Shown: positions 23,561 to 36,256, counted from the first letter of the stretch. The stretch is DNA of 64,000 bases from Vespula vulgaris (GCF_905475345.1 NC_066592.1:5458501-5522500); one strand, 5' to 3'. Program-made: numbers and translations. The notes: generated from the letters alone by a model not told the origin.

Positions 23561-24988
23561 CCCTCAGGGGGGGATCGCTCTACGTACGATAATGACCGAC
23601 CACGGCGTTTCTCTTCGACCTCTTTTCTTGTAACTTTTACGGTATCAACTTTCCAATTTCAAACGACTCGATTTTCTTTCGGCCGATCTAGCTACCAATA
23701 TTTCGTCGGTTTTTCTTATCCCTTTTCTCTCTTCTCTTTTATTCGTTTCTCTTTTTCTTTATACGTAACCAACATACATCTAATTAAATATTTCGTCGAT
23801 TTGAATTTTACCGCCTTAATCAGTTACTCTATAAAAGCAGACGACGCACGTAGTAGCTGGTATAAGCACTCAGTGCTGCCGTCTATCGATACCTACGTGA
23901 ATCAATAGAGCGCAGGGTGCATCCGAAAACTTAACCTTACTTCGCCGACAGAAAGATTCATTATTTTGGCACTTGCACGAGAGATCGAACGTCTTGTCTC
24001 AATCAGATCCGACGGAGAAGTAACTAAGAAAGTTTTTTACGAAGCGTATCAATTGTCTTACGTCTTGTAAATAACACTATAAACTATCACTGAGGTCAAC
24101 ACGATCGAACACGTTTTTTTCTATAATTCCTAGCACGAAATATGAGTCATCGTTAAAACCGACAACGCCTTTTTCTAACATTAAATAAACGTATATATGT
24201 TTTTGTTAACTCGATGTACCTTGTTTATTTATCTCAGCAAGCCACGTACGAAGATTTTCTTCCACAACGTGTCGCAGTTTCGTGACGGCAAGTACACGGC
24301 ACACGTCGATGACGTCAGACACCTTCGACCGGCGAGACTCCACGCTACAAAAATAGTTTTCTACTTTACCGACACGGTCGTTGCGGCCTCTCCACGAAGA
24401 AAGAGAACATCTTTTCTTTTTCTCGAATCGAACTTGGCGGGAATTTTTACGACAAAATTCTTATATCTCTCATATTCGTCTTATTCATTCTATTCGATTT
24501 ATATCAACTCGTTATATCATTACGAAGTATATACGTCGTCATATATATTTCTTCTAATAATGTGATGACATTTGATTGGTCCGACGCGATTGAGAATATT
24601 TTGAACAACGCAATAAAAACAAAAGAAATACGTTAATCGTAACGAACTTCGTAGCGATCGTCTTTTGTTTTAACGTTCGATCAGAAAATTCGGTGACGCC
24701 GTGTCGTCGATATCGTCGTCGCGACTTTCTTTGCGTTTTTCGCGAAAAGAATACGTTTGTTCGTTTGTTTAAACAGTGTACATTTTTACGTAGGAGGATT
24801 AATAACGATCCAGTAATCTGATGAGGCTCGAAATGCTGTAGTTCCTGCTAATAGGTATGGAAATTTCTATATAACCTCTAATTATTTATTGTTACTTTAG
24901 CACGTTTGAAACCATTCGTATAAATATATATCGTATAAGTCGTATTATACATATACACACACACATATATATATATATGTATATATAA

Positions 24989-25031
24989 TTACGATATACG
25001 TGAATTATATAAAATTTCACGTATATCGTAA
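24989..25031. repeat. Perfect 16-bp inverted repeat (hairpin)
   Basis: Arms TTACGATATACGTGAA (24989-25004) and its exact complement (25016-25031) enclose an 11-base AT loop. It follows a CA/TA microsatellite. Confidence 0.85.
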
Positions 25032-25715
25032 ATAGTAATTACGAAGATCGTTCGAAAACAGGGATTCTCAAATTTTTTCGTTCAGGGAACCTTCTCGAAA
25101 GATCGCGAAACTCTCTATAACATTACATATATCGTTGAATCATACGTATTGTCTTTCTAACACAAAATAATAAATGAAATATTGTCGTTTCTAATAATTC
25201 GATATCGTATAAATTCCGTATAAAATTTTTGGAATGAAACGTCCTTCCTCTCTCTAATAATATATAATATAACATAGATTAGATTTAACGTTGGGAAGAA
25301 AAACAGAAAGTAAAAACGAAAATAGAAAGAAAAAGAAAACATAGTAAAAGGAAATGGTGATTTTACAAACGTCGTTGGTATAATATAAACCTGTCGAATA
25401 ACACGTTCCTAAATACTCGGTATAAATGTCCGTGTTGTCTCGACGGGACAGGATGACGAGTGTTTATGTTTATGAAGCGTCATTGTGACTACGAGTCATG
25501 ACACCGACATAGCTGGATACTCTCTGACGATACAAGCCAAAGAGCGACGTGATACGAGGCGCGATACATGGATCATTCCTATGGATATCATCCTCTTCGA
25601 AATATTTTGCGGAGTCACGTTTTTGTGTCGATGTACGATTGCGTGTATGTGTGGATGTGTGGGTGTGGGTATAGTATGTATGTATATATATATGTGTGTG
25701 TGTATATATATATGT

Positions 25716-25985
25716 TTACATTAGCTATCATCGACATGTTAGACGATTTCAAACGATATTTGAGCTTTATTAGAAACGTTTTATATATAATATATATAAT
25801 AATGTATATATATGTTAGACGATTTCAAACGATATTTCTTTGAGCTTTATTAGAAACTTTTTATATATAATATATATAATAATGTATATATATATATATG
25901 TATATATATATTTACATTAGCTATCATTGACATGTTAGACGATTGCAAACGATATTTTTTGGAGGTTTATTAGAAACTTTTTATA
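25716..25985 (+). repeat. Tandem repeat, three diverged units
   Basis: Units begin ATGTTAGACGATT at 25736, 25812 and 25932 and continue with CAAACGATATTT...TTTATTAGAAAC...TTTTATA. Units 1 and 2 are separated by AT microsatellite sequence, and the first and third are preceded by TTACATTAGCTATCAT. Confidence 0.9.
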
Positions 25986-26187
25986 AGACGAAAGAAAGAA
26001 GAAATGAACTATTTAAACGTATTTTTCATCGACAAAGAAAAAGGAAGAAAGAAAATAATTCGATTTTTTAAATGTTTATGAAGGAAGGGATAAGGAAGGG
26101 AAGAAATTTTAAGGATTCTGATCGCGATTATCCGAGTCTAATTCGTGGTACGTGCGCAAGTGTATCTATGTGGTCGTGAATCATCGT

Positions 26188-26188
<1 letters not shown>

Positions 26189-26224
<36 letters not shown>

Positions 26225-26248
26225 AAGCGAGAGTGAGTGAGAAAAAGA

Positions 26249-26290
<42 letters not shown>

Positions 26291-26310
26291 AAGAAAGAAA
26301 GAGAGAGAGA
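26189..26310. repeat. (GA)n-rich tract
   Basis: Imperfect GA/GAAA array of about 120 bp; minus-strand reading gives only Ser/Leu strings. Confidence 0.95.
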
Positions 26311-26753
26311 CCATAATTCGTGGGATAATATTAAGATTGCCGAGGAATGAAATAAAAGGATCGAGGAAGTTGCGTATGTGTGTTTTAGTGGCGCCGTGAG
26401 ATCGGCAAAGAGAAAAAGGGCGCGCCGATTGCGACTACGCCTTAACGCGTGGAACATCATTGCCCTTTATACGAATAAGATACTTTTCGATTTATCGAAG
26501 AATTTTCGATTAAACTTCGTTTCCCCATATACGAGTATCGATCGTTTGATTATAGCGTTGGCGCATTAGTATTAACGATTTGATACGTAAGTACGTTTAA
26601 TAGGAAAAAAAATTGTATTTCTTTTATTTTTTTCTTGTTTTTTTTTTTTTTTTTTTTTACGTGTTAACATTTCTAATCGATTATAGACAAACGAGTAAGT
26701 TTGAAAAAGGATTTGACTCGATACGAAAAGTCAGTATTGTAAGTTAAGATAGA

Positions 26754-26831
26754 TCGATAGATCGTTCGTTCGTTCGTTCGTTCGTTCGTTCGTTCGATCG
26801 ATCGACCGTTCGATCGTTCGATCGTTCGATC
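26754..26831. repeat. (CGTT)n and (CGAT)n tetranucleotide array
   Basis: GATAGATCG, then eight CGTT units, then CGAT/CGTT mixtures, giving an overlapping set of GATCG palindromes. Confidence 0.9.
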
Positions 26832-27079
26832 TAACGTACCGCGAATCGTCGTTGCGCCATGTGATTATTTCAATTATTTTATTACGTATCGTATCAATCT
26901 TGGTCCATATAATGCATATAATCAGGAGGCCATTATTCTGGGAACGCGCACGGCCAACGAAAAAGGTCCTCCTCCCCCTTCTTCTCTTTTTCTCCTTCTT
27001 CTCTTGAAACTTACCTACCCGCGCACGATCTCAACTCGCTCGTTTTAACGATATTGTAATTTGGAGACCGCAAACTCAC

Positions 27080-27121
27080 CGCTGACGTCACTGGTTGCAG
27101 TCTTGAAAGAGTTCGGAACAT
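27080..27121 (-). CDS. Candidate 42-bp internal exon (phase 1-1), unidentified
   Basis: On the minus strand GGCAAG / exon / GTGAGT. Read in phase 1 it gives VPNSFKTATSDVS flanked by split codons. The donor is a perfect consensus and the acceptor follows a CT-rich stretch. Read instead from its ATG (27121) it gives a short basic MFRTLSRLQPVTSA, which resembles a mitochondrial leader, so an alternative first-exon reading exists. No downstream partner was found with certainty. Confidence 0.25.
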
Positions 27122-27289
27122 CTTGCCAGCGTCGAAGAGAAGAGAGAAACGATCGATTCCACTCCTTTCACTCATCTCCTTTTTCCCTCTTCGAGTCGAT
27201 AATTTCGATGAAAAGGATATTAGCGGGGAACGAATTATAGGAATTTTGAGGGATTAGATATTCGCCGAATTGAAGGATTGCGTTACTAA

Positions 27290-27990
27290 TTCCTTTCGCA
27301 ACGATCTATGTGCCGATCGTTACGCCGAGATTTATTTGCGACGAAGGCCACTGTCGTGAGATCAGTATTTCTTTTCTCTTTCTTTCTTATTCTTTATCTT
27401 TATTTTTTCTCCCTTCTTCTTTTTTTCTTATCTCCCTCATACGTATCGAATATCGTATTTGAATTTTTATTTTTTCTTCTTTTTATTCCTTTTATTTCGT
27501 TTTTTCTTTTTTTTAATTCTTTGTTCGTCCTTTTATTTTTCTTGTTTTTCCATTTTTTTTTATCATAAATTACGGATAAAAATTACGGATACAAATAACG
27601 GCTCAATTTTACTTTCGTGATCGATATTATAATTATATAATATTCGCTATAATATACATAGACGAAGGATGAAAATCGACGAACCGTATAAATTTCTTTA
27701 GCGACGATCTATGTGCCGATTTTTAAGATTTATTCGCCGCGAAGCAACGTCTTATGAGATTAATATTTTATTCTTCTTATTCGCATCGAATATCATCTAT
27801 TAATTTTTATATATTTTTTTTTCCTTTTGTAATCTTTTTATCGTAAATTATAATGGATACAGTGATGACTTAATTTTATTTCTTAGATCGATACTATAAC
27901 AATGTAATATATATATACCATAATAATATAATACTCACTGTAACACACACACATAAAAAGATGCTTGAAACTCAATGAACCGTGGAACTG
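27290..27990 (+). repeat. Tandem duplication, unit about 400 bp
   Basis: ACGATCTATGTGCCGAT recurs at 27301 and 27704 in matching order with later landmarks: GAGATTTATT...GCGA, ATCGAATATC, ATCGATA-TATAA and GAACCGT. The copies are diverged and the T-rich tracts differ in length. Confidence 0.75.
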
Positions 27991-29148
27991 TGGAACCGTG
28001 TAAATGAAATAACAACAGTGTATTCCAATAGGAAAAAAAAAAAGAGTAATGGGCTGTTTTTAAGTAACGACCGAGAGTTGTACTCTCGGCGTACAGCTAG
28101 CAGAAGAAAGGACGTTAAAGGTCTTCTACAAACAAATATTTACACGCCTCTTAGAATTCCCGTTGACTCCGAGGTCGTTGTATAGCTCTTAGTTATTTAC
28201 GTTTTGCTATCATTCGCAGTAAGTACTTCTTGTAGCGTATTTAAGAGGATTATTTGCGTCGTCAATCGAACTAACGAAAGATCATTCTTGAACTAATCGT
28301 AAGTAGTTCTTCTTGGATTAAAAAATTTAGATTAAAGGGTAGATACTACTTAGCGCGGTAAAAAACCAAAAAAAAAGAAAAAGAAAAAAAAAGAAAAAGA
28401 AAGAAAGAAAGAAAGAAAGAAAAGAAAAATAGAGCCTATAAATAACAACAGTAGTACGAATGGTTGTATTTAAATTTAATAAGCATAAACAAAGATAGAT
28501 TCAATGAAGCAAAGTTAAACCGTGATTAACTTACGTGGAAGATGCTTCCGTAAGTCGTTGAAAGGGAAAGAGTGAAATGGGAGGAAGAGGAGGAGGGGGA
28601 GGGGAAGGGGTGGAGTAGAATGGGAGAGAGAAAAAATTACTGAAAGAAAAAGAATGGGAAATAAGAAAAGGAGGAGGAGGAGGAGGAGGTAAATTACTGG
28701 TGTATAACGACGTTGTGTAATAACTTACCGACAAGTCGGACATACCCTAGCGATGTTCCATCGGTTGCATTACGAGCTCGTAAAACGCGTTGCTGTTTCT
28801 CTGCGTTACATCCGTTCGTTCGAGCATTTTTACGAGGCAAATGAGAGATTATAAGGAGTATTTTCTTACACGAGTTTCACTCATCCTATGCGATACTTCT
28901 CCGATACGTCTCCCATACTTTTTCTCTTTTGCATATCCGTATTTGGGAAGTGAACAACCGTATGCCAGATGGGGGATAGAAAGTTAAGGAAATTTCAGTG
29001 TTGGTCAGTTGGAAAGGTGTAGATCTTACATCGTGTAATAATAATAATAGTAATAATACACGTGATCGCTATTTGAGAGATAGATTATTCATTTATTATA
29101 TATTTGTAATCTTTATATAATTTATATTCGTTGTTACGAAAATATACG

Positions 29149-29192
<44 letters not shown>

Positions 29193-29564
29193 AGATTTAT
29201 GTAATTATTCAATTACATGATAGGGGAAATGCTCGTCGATAAAAATATCTATAGCCGTGTTCTTTTTTTCTCTTTTTTTTTATATATATATATATATCTT
29301 ATCTTGTTTTTTTTTTTCTTTTTCTTTTCTTTTCTTTTCGTTTCCTCCAAGAGGGAAGAATAAGAAGAGGAGAAACTTTTACATATCCGAAAGCTATAAT
29401 TCTCACGTACGTAAGTCTCTAACGAGAAATAGCAAGGCGGCAGCCGTAAGAAGGAAACCCTGATAATTCTCCGAGCATGTAGACACGCAATTAAGGTGTA
29501 ACGTTTCGAAGTTCTGCTCGTAAACAACGCGGGCAAAGTAGCGGAACCTCCGAGACTCGATTCC

Positions 29565-29705
29565 GCCCGTCAATTGTTACCAATTGTTGCCAATCAGAGT
29601 AATACGTGTGATTAGAGCGAGAAGGTTGCCGGCACTGCACAGCACCCTGCTATATATCGCTCTGATTACACCGTATGCGATATTAATTTCGAATTAATTA
29701 CGTGC
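29565..29705. promoter_or_regulatory. Low-repeat AT-rich block with homeodomain-like cores
   Basis: Contains two CAATTGTTRCCAA repeats, TGATTAGAGCGA and the near-inverted TCGCTCTGATTA about 60 bp apart, and TTAATTTCGAATTAATTA. It stands out between repeat tracts as a possible enhancer; conservation is not testable here. Confidence 0.25.
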
Positions 29706-30570
29706 CATCCTTTGGGAATCACGCGCGCGCCCGCGCGCAAACACACACACGCGAACAAAGTCGACAAAGTTTTAGAACGCTTTTCATTATTGTTACGATA
29801 ATTAGGTATATATATATATATTTCCTTTTTTTTGCTTTTTCTCTTTCTTTCTTTCTTTCTTTCTTTCTTTTTAAGCGAACATACATTTATAAGACCATCG
29901 ACACCATATTAGACAAAATTGATATAATTGCGAACGTAAATCCAGTCATATCTTCCAGAGATATTTAAACGATCTATCGAGGTTTAATACCTTATAATTG
30001 TAACGACTTTGAATCACGAATTTTCTCTATTATCGTTTACGCCAACACAGGTACATAGTTCTTCAATTTTTATTATATATACGTCGCATTACGTCGAGTA
30101 ATTTTAACGAGCATTTATCTTTTCTTGGTGGCTATCAAGAATCGTGCATCGGTGTTATTAACGTTAGAGATTGTCGTTAGATAATCGATAATTACTGCCT
30201 CGTATATTTCATATCGTAGTAACTAATTGTAATGATTGTTTTTTTTTTTTTTTTTTTTATACGATCCTTATATATTAACACGACTCAACTGACTTTATTA
30301 ACATCGACGATTCCGATGCTTTCACATTTGGTATAAATATTCGATGGTGAAATTTCAAAATGGCGTAAAGTTACATTAATCTCATTTTGCAATGTTCTCG
30401 ATGATAAGTAGCGTACCTACTTACATAGATGCCGATCGCTCACGAAACCGGCAACTCGAGACGATTAGCATACGCACAGCCGTTCCTCGAAGACTCTCTT
30501 CGAGCATTCTCGCGAATCGTCCTCGTGGTCCCGTGATCGGCGAGAGGTCTGGTGGTAGGCAAGTAAAGAC

Positions 30571-30612
30571 GAAGAAGAAGAAGAAGAAGAAGAAGAAGAA
30601 AAAGAAAAAGAA
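30571..30612. repeat. (GAA)n microsatellite
   Basis: About ten GAA units grading into AAAG; frames across it encode only poly-Lys or poly-Ser. Confidence 0.95.
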
Positions 30613-32632
30613 GCGAAGAAGAGAAAGAAATCGATGCGTTCGTGCATCGCGTGGCTGAAAGTGAACCAACCGGTGGCCACGCCTCCTTAGACAGCCGCCA
30701 GCCAACAATTAAGATTTGATCGGCAAAAATGGTCGAGGCAAAATGGCGCTGGCCACTGAATACGTAATGCCGAACGAGCCAAGACACGCGGTTCTTCGAG
30801 CCTTTCCTTTGAATTCGCATTTTAAAAAGGCTATCGTTTTCTCTCTCTCTTTCTTTCTCACTCTCTCTTCCTCTCTCTTTCTCTCTCTTCCCCCTCCTTT
30901 CTCTCTTCTTCTCTCTCCTTTTTTCTCTCTATACGATTCGCTTTTACGTTTATTTGATTTATTTATACGTCATGATCGTACGTTCTTGATGTAACAACCG
31001 TCGACTCCTGTAAGAATGCAACCGATCGTACATCCCTGCGTTAACATTAAAACGGCACGTTTTAATTCAGTAAAACAGCAATATGCATATCGAGGATCGC
31101 ATGCTTACGAAAAGAAGAAAGAAAGGAGAAAAGAAAGGAAAAGGAAGGAAAAAGAATAGCTGGTAGACAGAAGCGTAGAAAGAAACGTTGGTATTTCGCG
31201 TTTTGCATGCTCGTCATATTGCAAGAAGGAAGAAGACGGAGGGAATGGAAGGGAGGGGAAGGAAGAGGGAAGTAGAGGGAGCATATAAATCATATCGATA
31301 GGGACACGCAATATCGTTTCATCGTGCATATCTTGTACGTCCTTCTACGGAGGTTGTCCTTGATACTTAATGCAAGAGTTCCGCGCATGCCGGTACCTCG
31401 ACACGACAATTTCGTTTCCCTTTGAACGTAATCCTCGGTTTCCTCGTTTTGTCGTTTTCTATGATTCCGAAGGGAGTTCATCGCACCGATCGCGTTTTTC
31501 TTTTCTTTCTTCTCTTTTCTTCTTTCCTTTTCTTTTTTCTTTTTCTTTCTTATTTTCTACTTGGAAAAGAGGCGAGGGTTTGGGAGATGGGGGAACTGCA
31601 AGAAGAGGGAGAGGGAAAGGGAGAGGTTGGCTGGGCGGAAAGAAGAGACGGATTAAAATTGCACGAACGTTTTCGCCAAGGTACTTGTAGAAGGTACGTC
31701 GGGCGAAAATACAGGCGAGACCACTCTAATCATGGCGGATAGGCCTCGCCGGTAGCTACGTCGTTTTAGCCCTCGACTCGAGACTCTCATTACGCTAATG
31801 CTCCGCCAATCACCGTTTTTCCATCGCTGGCACACCCCCTATCCACCTCTTTTTCTCGATCACTCCAATCGGAATCATGCAAACCGATTGAAAAAATCAA
31901 ACACTTTGAAGCCCTATTCACGAAGGATTGCTTATACCTAGATACTTAAATATATCGATACCACGAAATCAGGTCCGATTTCTAAGAATTCATTCTCGAT
32001 TTGAAACGGTGATTCCGTGTGTACGAAAAAAGGGAAAAGAAAGTAAAAGAAAAATATATAGTTAGGATACCACCGGGGGTTGAATAATTGAGAATAATTT
32101 AGATGGTAGTTTCTTTTTTATTCTTCTCTATAATTCAGTACTCTTATACATTTACAATATCCAAATGGATAAGCTGCTGTCGATCAGAGATAACTATCGG
32201 AGGTAAGTTAAGTACTTAGCCACATCCGATGATTTGTACGAAGTCGATACCGAAGACGTTTTACCAAGCAACAGGTTAGCACGGAGAACGTTTAAAAGAG
32301 AACGTTTTTCATCCTTCGATCTTATCTCGATACGTTGTTCCGTTTGAATATTCGTTCGATCTTACGGGCTAGAAGATACGGCTAGAGTCGAGACTTTCGC
32401 ACGCGTGCTTTTAAAAGACTTGGTCCATCGAAGTCTTTAACAGGGTACTTGGCGAAATAACCGAAGAAACTCTCTTTAGCATACCGCGGAGGGCCAACCG
32501 TTAAGCCTGGTCGTTAAGTTTATGGGGAGGGAGCTGCGAGATGCTGAGAGCTTGGCAATTAGATGCCTTCCGTGAACACTGTGATCTTCGCCACGCGAAA
32601 GAAAACGACCGTGGCTGTTTGTGTGCGAGAAA

Positions 32633-32637
32633 GAGAG

Positions 32638-32676
<39 letters not shown>

Positions 32677-32712
32677 AAGAGAGAGAAAGATATAAATAGA
32701 CAGATAGAAAGA
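32633..32712. repeat. (GATA)n array
   Basis: About ten GATA units flanked by GA runs. Similar GATA arrays recur near 40096 and, mixed with GAAA, near 60520. Confidence 0.9.
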
Positions 32713-33567
32713 GAAGTAAGTAAGTAAGTAGTTTCTTGGTACTTCTCGATATGCACGGCGATCTTCATGACGAGGAAATTGAAAGGACGTTTAAGCTCGC
32801 TTCTTGCCGATTCACCGTTTCGCGATAGAGCCGAGAAACGCGATGCGAACGCGATGATCCATCGGCCATCGCTACCGGACTGCTTTTTCCATCGTAGAAA
32901 AACGGCTAGCAACTCGGAGCCCGCTCTTTGATTATCGCGGAATCTCGATCGTCGAAGTAGCTGCAAGTAGGTAGATTTCTTTCGTTTTAGATACCTATGT
33001 ATCTACCTACTATGTAGATATGTTCGCATATACCTACGTACGTGGGTATGTAGAATGTATGAAATTTGTAACATAGTACGAGAGCGTGTAATAATCGGTA
33101 AGATCTTTTCTACCTTGTAATTCCTCCTTTTTGACGTATGAAACGAATCGAGTACACGCGAAACAAGGTTTCACTCTAAACGCAAACGCGTGGGTTATAT
33201 CTATTAAAAGGGATCGTTTGCAATGTTTTGCGAAAAATAGATACAAAGACATCGATAGTAGTTTCAAGGATAGCCGATCGTTTTCGTTGACCTTGGGCTA
33301 CGATCTCGTGGATTCGATAGAAGGAAAGGTGGACGAACGAAAACGGATCGGTATCTCGATGGATAGCTTTCGATGGATATAGAACGAACGATGATTGCCT
33401 CGAGAGAGTAGGAAAGAGAGAGAAGGAGAGAGAACAGGCAAGCACTATTATCGTTAAGCCGCATCTTCGACCGAAGAGTCGGGGTAATTGTTTCCTTTGG
33501 TTTATAGTTTTATTCCAACTCAGCAACGCGATGATATCTTCTCTCGTTTTATATTCCTCGAGGCTAA

Positions 33568-33603
<36 letters not shown>

Positions 33604-33975
33604 TTCTCCTTATAAACATTTATCCCTCCTCCAAAAAGTAAAATTTGTTGAGAAGATAATGCGCCGATAAGACAATCCTTCGTGTAGACGTTCAATGTTC
33701 CTTTACTATCAGGATCCATTCGAATCAGAACCGATATATCATGTAACGAAACAAGCCTGTGATAAAAGGAAACTCGTTGCCGTAGAAAAGAGCAAAGCCT
33801 ATCCCAAGGGAAAGGCAACGTACATTATAAGGGCGTAGATAGAAAGGAAGCAAAGGAAATTCCCCTTAGGAAGAAGAGAGCTCGCCATCTTTGAACTATC
33901 TCTCTCTCTCTCTTTCTCTTCCTTTCTTTCTCTCTTTTTCTCTCTCAAACTGAAAAGGGGTTGGTTGGTACTAAC

Positions 33976-34074
33976 CGAGAGTGGCATTAACTTCGTCTAG
34001 TCCGATATGGAAATATTCGAGGCTGGTGTAATAACACGGCACGGGGTGGCCCGTTTCGTAAACGACGACGATGT
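33976..34074 (-). CDS. Candidate 99-bp internal exon (phase 1-1), unidentified protein
   Basis: Minus strand: TACTTCTTCAG / exon / GTTAGT. The open frame reads DIVVVYETGHPVPCYYTSL, then EYFHIGLDEVNATLG, with no low-complexity sequence and a typical coding look. It begins with two bases of a split codon and ends with one, so it is symmetrical phase 1. Joined to the candidate exon at 46794-46886 it stays in frame (ALKPD-D-IVVV). I do not recognise the family. An N-linked sequon (NATL) is present if it is extracellular. Confidence 0.45.
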
Positions 34075-34086
34075 CTGAAGAAGTAG

Positions 34087-34090
<4 letters not shown>

Positions 34091-34132
<42 letters not shown>

Positions 34133-34252
34133 AGAGAAAGAAAGAGAGAAAGAGAGAGAATGAAAGAGAGAATTTGTGTATATGTATGCGTGCTGGTATA
34201 TATGTGTATATGCGTGTGTGTGCATGAAAGAGAGAGAGAGAGAGAGAGAGAA
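34091..34252. repeat. (GA)n and (TG/TA)n tracts
   Basis: GA runs at 34091-34161 and 34225-34251 with a TGTATATG segment between them. On the minus strand this supplies a strong polypyrimidine tract before the 33976-34074 candidate exon. Confidence 0.9.
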
Positions 34253-34274
34253 ATGCTCGCAAAGTATTTTCGTG

Positions 34275-34580
34275 GAAAGCAAGGGAGATTCGAGGGTGGT
34301 GGCTGGGTCGTAGTAGTTTGTAATGGTGGTAGTGGTGGCGCTCGTTTCGCTTGGAAATTAAGAGTCTCTCGCGTACGAGGGCGGTCCTGGAAACGGGGCC
34401 TATCGTTTAAGCCGGATCTCCATGTGAGATTACTGCCCCCCGGGGGTGGCAGCCGCGGAGAAACGACGACGACGACGGCGGCGGTGGCGGCGGCGGCTGC
34501 GGCGATGCCGGTGTCGGCCGGATGGCGCGGATGGTGGCGATGTTCGAGGTCGATAGGCGGACTCTTCGACTTCCACACCC
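34275..34580. other. GC-rich island with GAC/GCG trinucleotides
   Basis: Sharply higher GC than its surroundings, containing CCCCCCGGGGG and a (GAC)(GGC)n stretch. The minus strand stays open throughout (with poly-Ala, poly-Val and Pro-rich segments), and the plus strand is also open (poly-Thr/Ala). No clean donor was found to make it an exon. It could be a promoter, a 5' exon or an unstable trinucleotide tract. Confidence 0.4.
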
Positions 34581-36056
34581 ATTCGTAATATCTACCGAGA
34601 GTTCTGTGTCTATTCGTACTTTTTTCTCATGGCAACTTTCTTTCTACTACTTCTTCTTTATCCTCTTGGTCTTGGGCTTAAAAATTTTTCCTTTCTTTTT
34701 TCTTTTTTTTTTTTATTTTTTTTTTGAAATTTTTCTTTCATTTCTTTATTTATTTACTTCTTTTTTGTTTTAATATTCTACTGAATCGTACAAATACATA
34801 ATTTGTATAACATCAGATATATGTGTAATTTACGGACATATGTGCGTTCTTGATTATAATAGTATTGAAATTTTTGAGAAATCGTTATTATAGATTATGG
34901 ATTATTGATTTGGACTATCGATCATTTTTATTGTCGAGGAATTGTTTAGAAGAAATAATTTTCTAAAAGGATTATTTCCATTAGGATAATTCGTATTAAA
35001 GTCGTATGTTATATCAGGCGCAGGCACATTTCCATGTATATATACTTTCGGAATTCTCATAAATGATTCTTAAATGGATTTATGTGAGCTCGTAACGAAT
35101 AAATGATAAATCGTTCGTCATCTGTTCTCGAGAGGTCTATGGTCCCCAAACGAGGAATCTCATCGGTAAAAATCTCTCTTTGAAAAGAAAGGAAAGAATA
35201 ACGCCGGTGGCATAAGCGAAGTTAGTCGAAAACGCGTGCCACCCTGTGAATCTCGGGGGGTGTGTCGTGGGCGTGGGGGTTGCAGCTGTATACTCGTTGT
35301 CCGCACGCGTTCCGTATACCGCCTGTCAAGTCCTACGTGCACACGCGTTAGAATGCATATGACACGAGTATCTACGGACGTTAATTTGTTCGAAAACACG
35401 AAAGTCGAATGTGTAAATCGAACGTGCACATCGTTTCAATTCGATCTATCGATTAACTTGATAATGTAGGAAAGAAAAGAATAAAGGAAAGAAACTATTT
35501 CCGATAAAGAAAAAATTCCTTTAACGATTCATCTCTCGATAAAATTTTTACGTTTATTCGCTTGCTTCTTTTTTCCCTAATTTATACCATACAGATATTT
35601 CTCATTTATAAATTTGATTATAACGAATTTTATATGAATATATGAGAACAAATAATTCCAAGTATGGAATGAAATGTTCAATAAATATTATGATTAAATC
35701 GTTGACGAAGTTGGTACGATCGAAATTCAAATTTCAAAGGACAATGGATGACCGAGTCCCAAGGACACGGACGAAAAAGAGAAAGAGAGAGAGAGAGAGA
35801 GAGAACTAAGGGTGGAAAAGGGTGAAAAGGGCTTGCGTCTCTGAAAACCGTAAAAAAATATTGGAGAGAAAAAGAGAGAGAAAAAGAGAGAGAGAGAAAG
35901 AAAGAGAGAGAGAGCTATGCAATGGGTATATAACCGTCGACACCCACCGGACCCAGCGGCTACGTTCTCTTTCGACTAAAGCAGTTGCACCCTAAGCTAC
36001 ACCCTGCGACAAACATCCAAAGAAGAATAACGAACGTCCGAGAGAATAAGAGAAAA

Positions 36057-36059
<3 letters not shown>

Positions 36060-36113
<54 letters not shown>
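36060..36113. repeat. (GA)n microsatellite
   Basis: About 26 uninterrupted GA units. Confidence 0.95.
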
Positions 36114-36115
<2 letters not shown>

Positions 36116-36256
36116 CAGCACCCTATTAGGTACAGAATCGTCTATTAGCGTACCTCGAAGGGAGGAGTCGCTTTTTCAGGCTGCTACCAAAAGAGTCTCG
36201 AGTGACAGGAAGGAGCGAACAGAAAGCAGTGCTCCGATTTCGATCAACTTCCGGTT

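Larger units (their letters stand above)
23561..27079. other. Non-coding stretch upstream of Ola1
   Basis: No identified gene. It includes a GC-richer segment at 24206-24345 that is open on both strands with plausible acceptors at each end (plus: TTATCTCAG at about 24238; minus: TTTTTGTAG at about 24347), so coding cannot be assigned. Other content: a perfect hairpin at 24989-25031, a three-unit tandem repeat at 25716-25985, a long GA tract (26189-26310), a T run (26638-26659) and a tetranucleotide array (26754-26831). Confidence 0.5.
28002..33975. other. Gene-poor stretch with simple repeats
   Basis: No confident gene. Content: AAAG array (28368-28431), GGA-rich block (about 28575-28690), AT run (29159-29189), CTTT array (29838-29871), T run (30240-30259), GAA array (about 30571-30612), C/T tracts (30840-30930, 31498-31560), GATA array (about 32633-32712) and CT run (33571-33600). 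A minus-strand GTAAGT donor follows ATGTCCGACTTGTCG at about 28727-28741, but its exon is too short to judge. Low-repeat blocks at 29560-29700 and 32200-32560 may be regulatory. Confidence 0.5.

Noticed and set aside
32559..32966. Minus-strand 135-codon frame
   Set aside because: Half is translation of the GATA repeat and the remainder shows no family motif.
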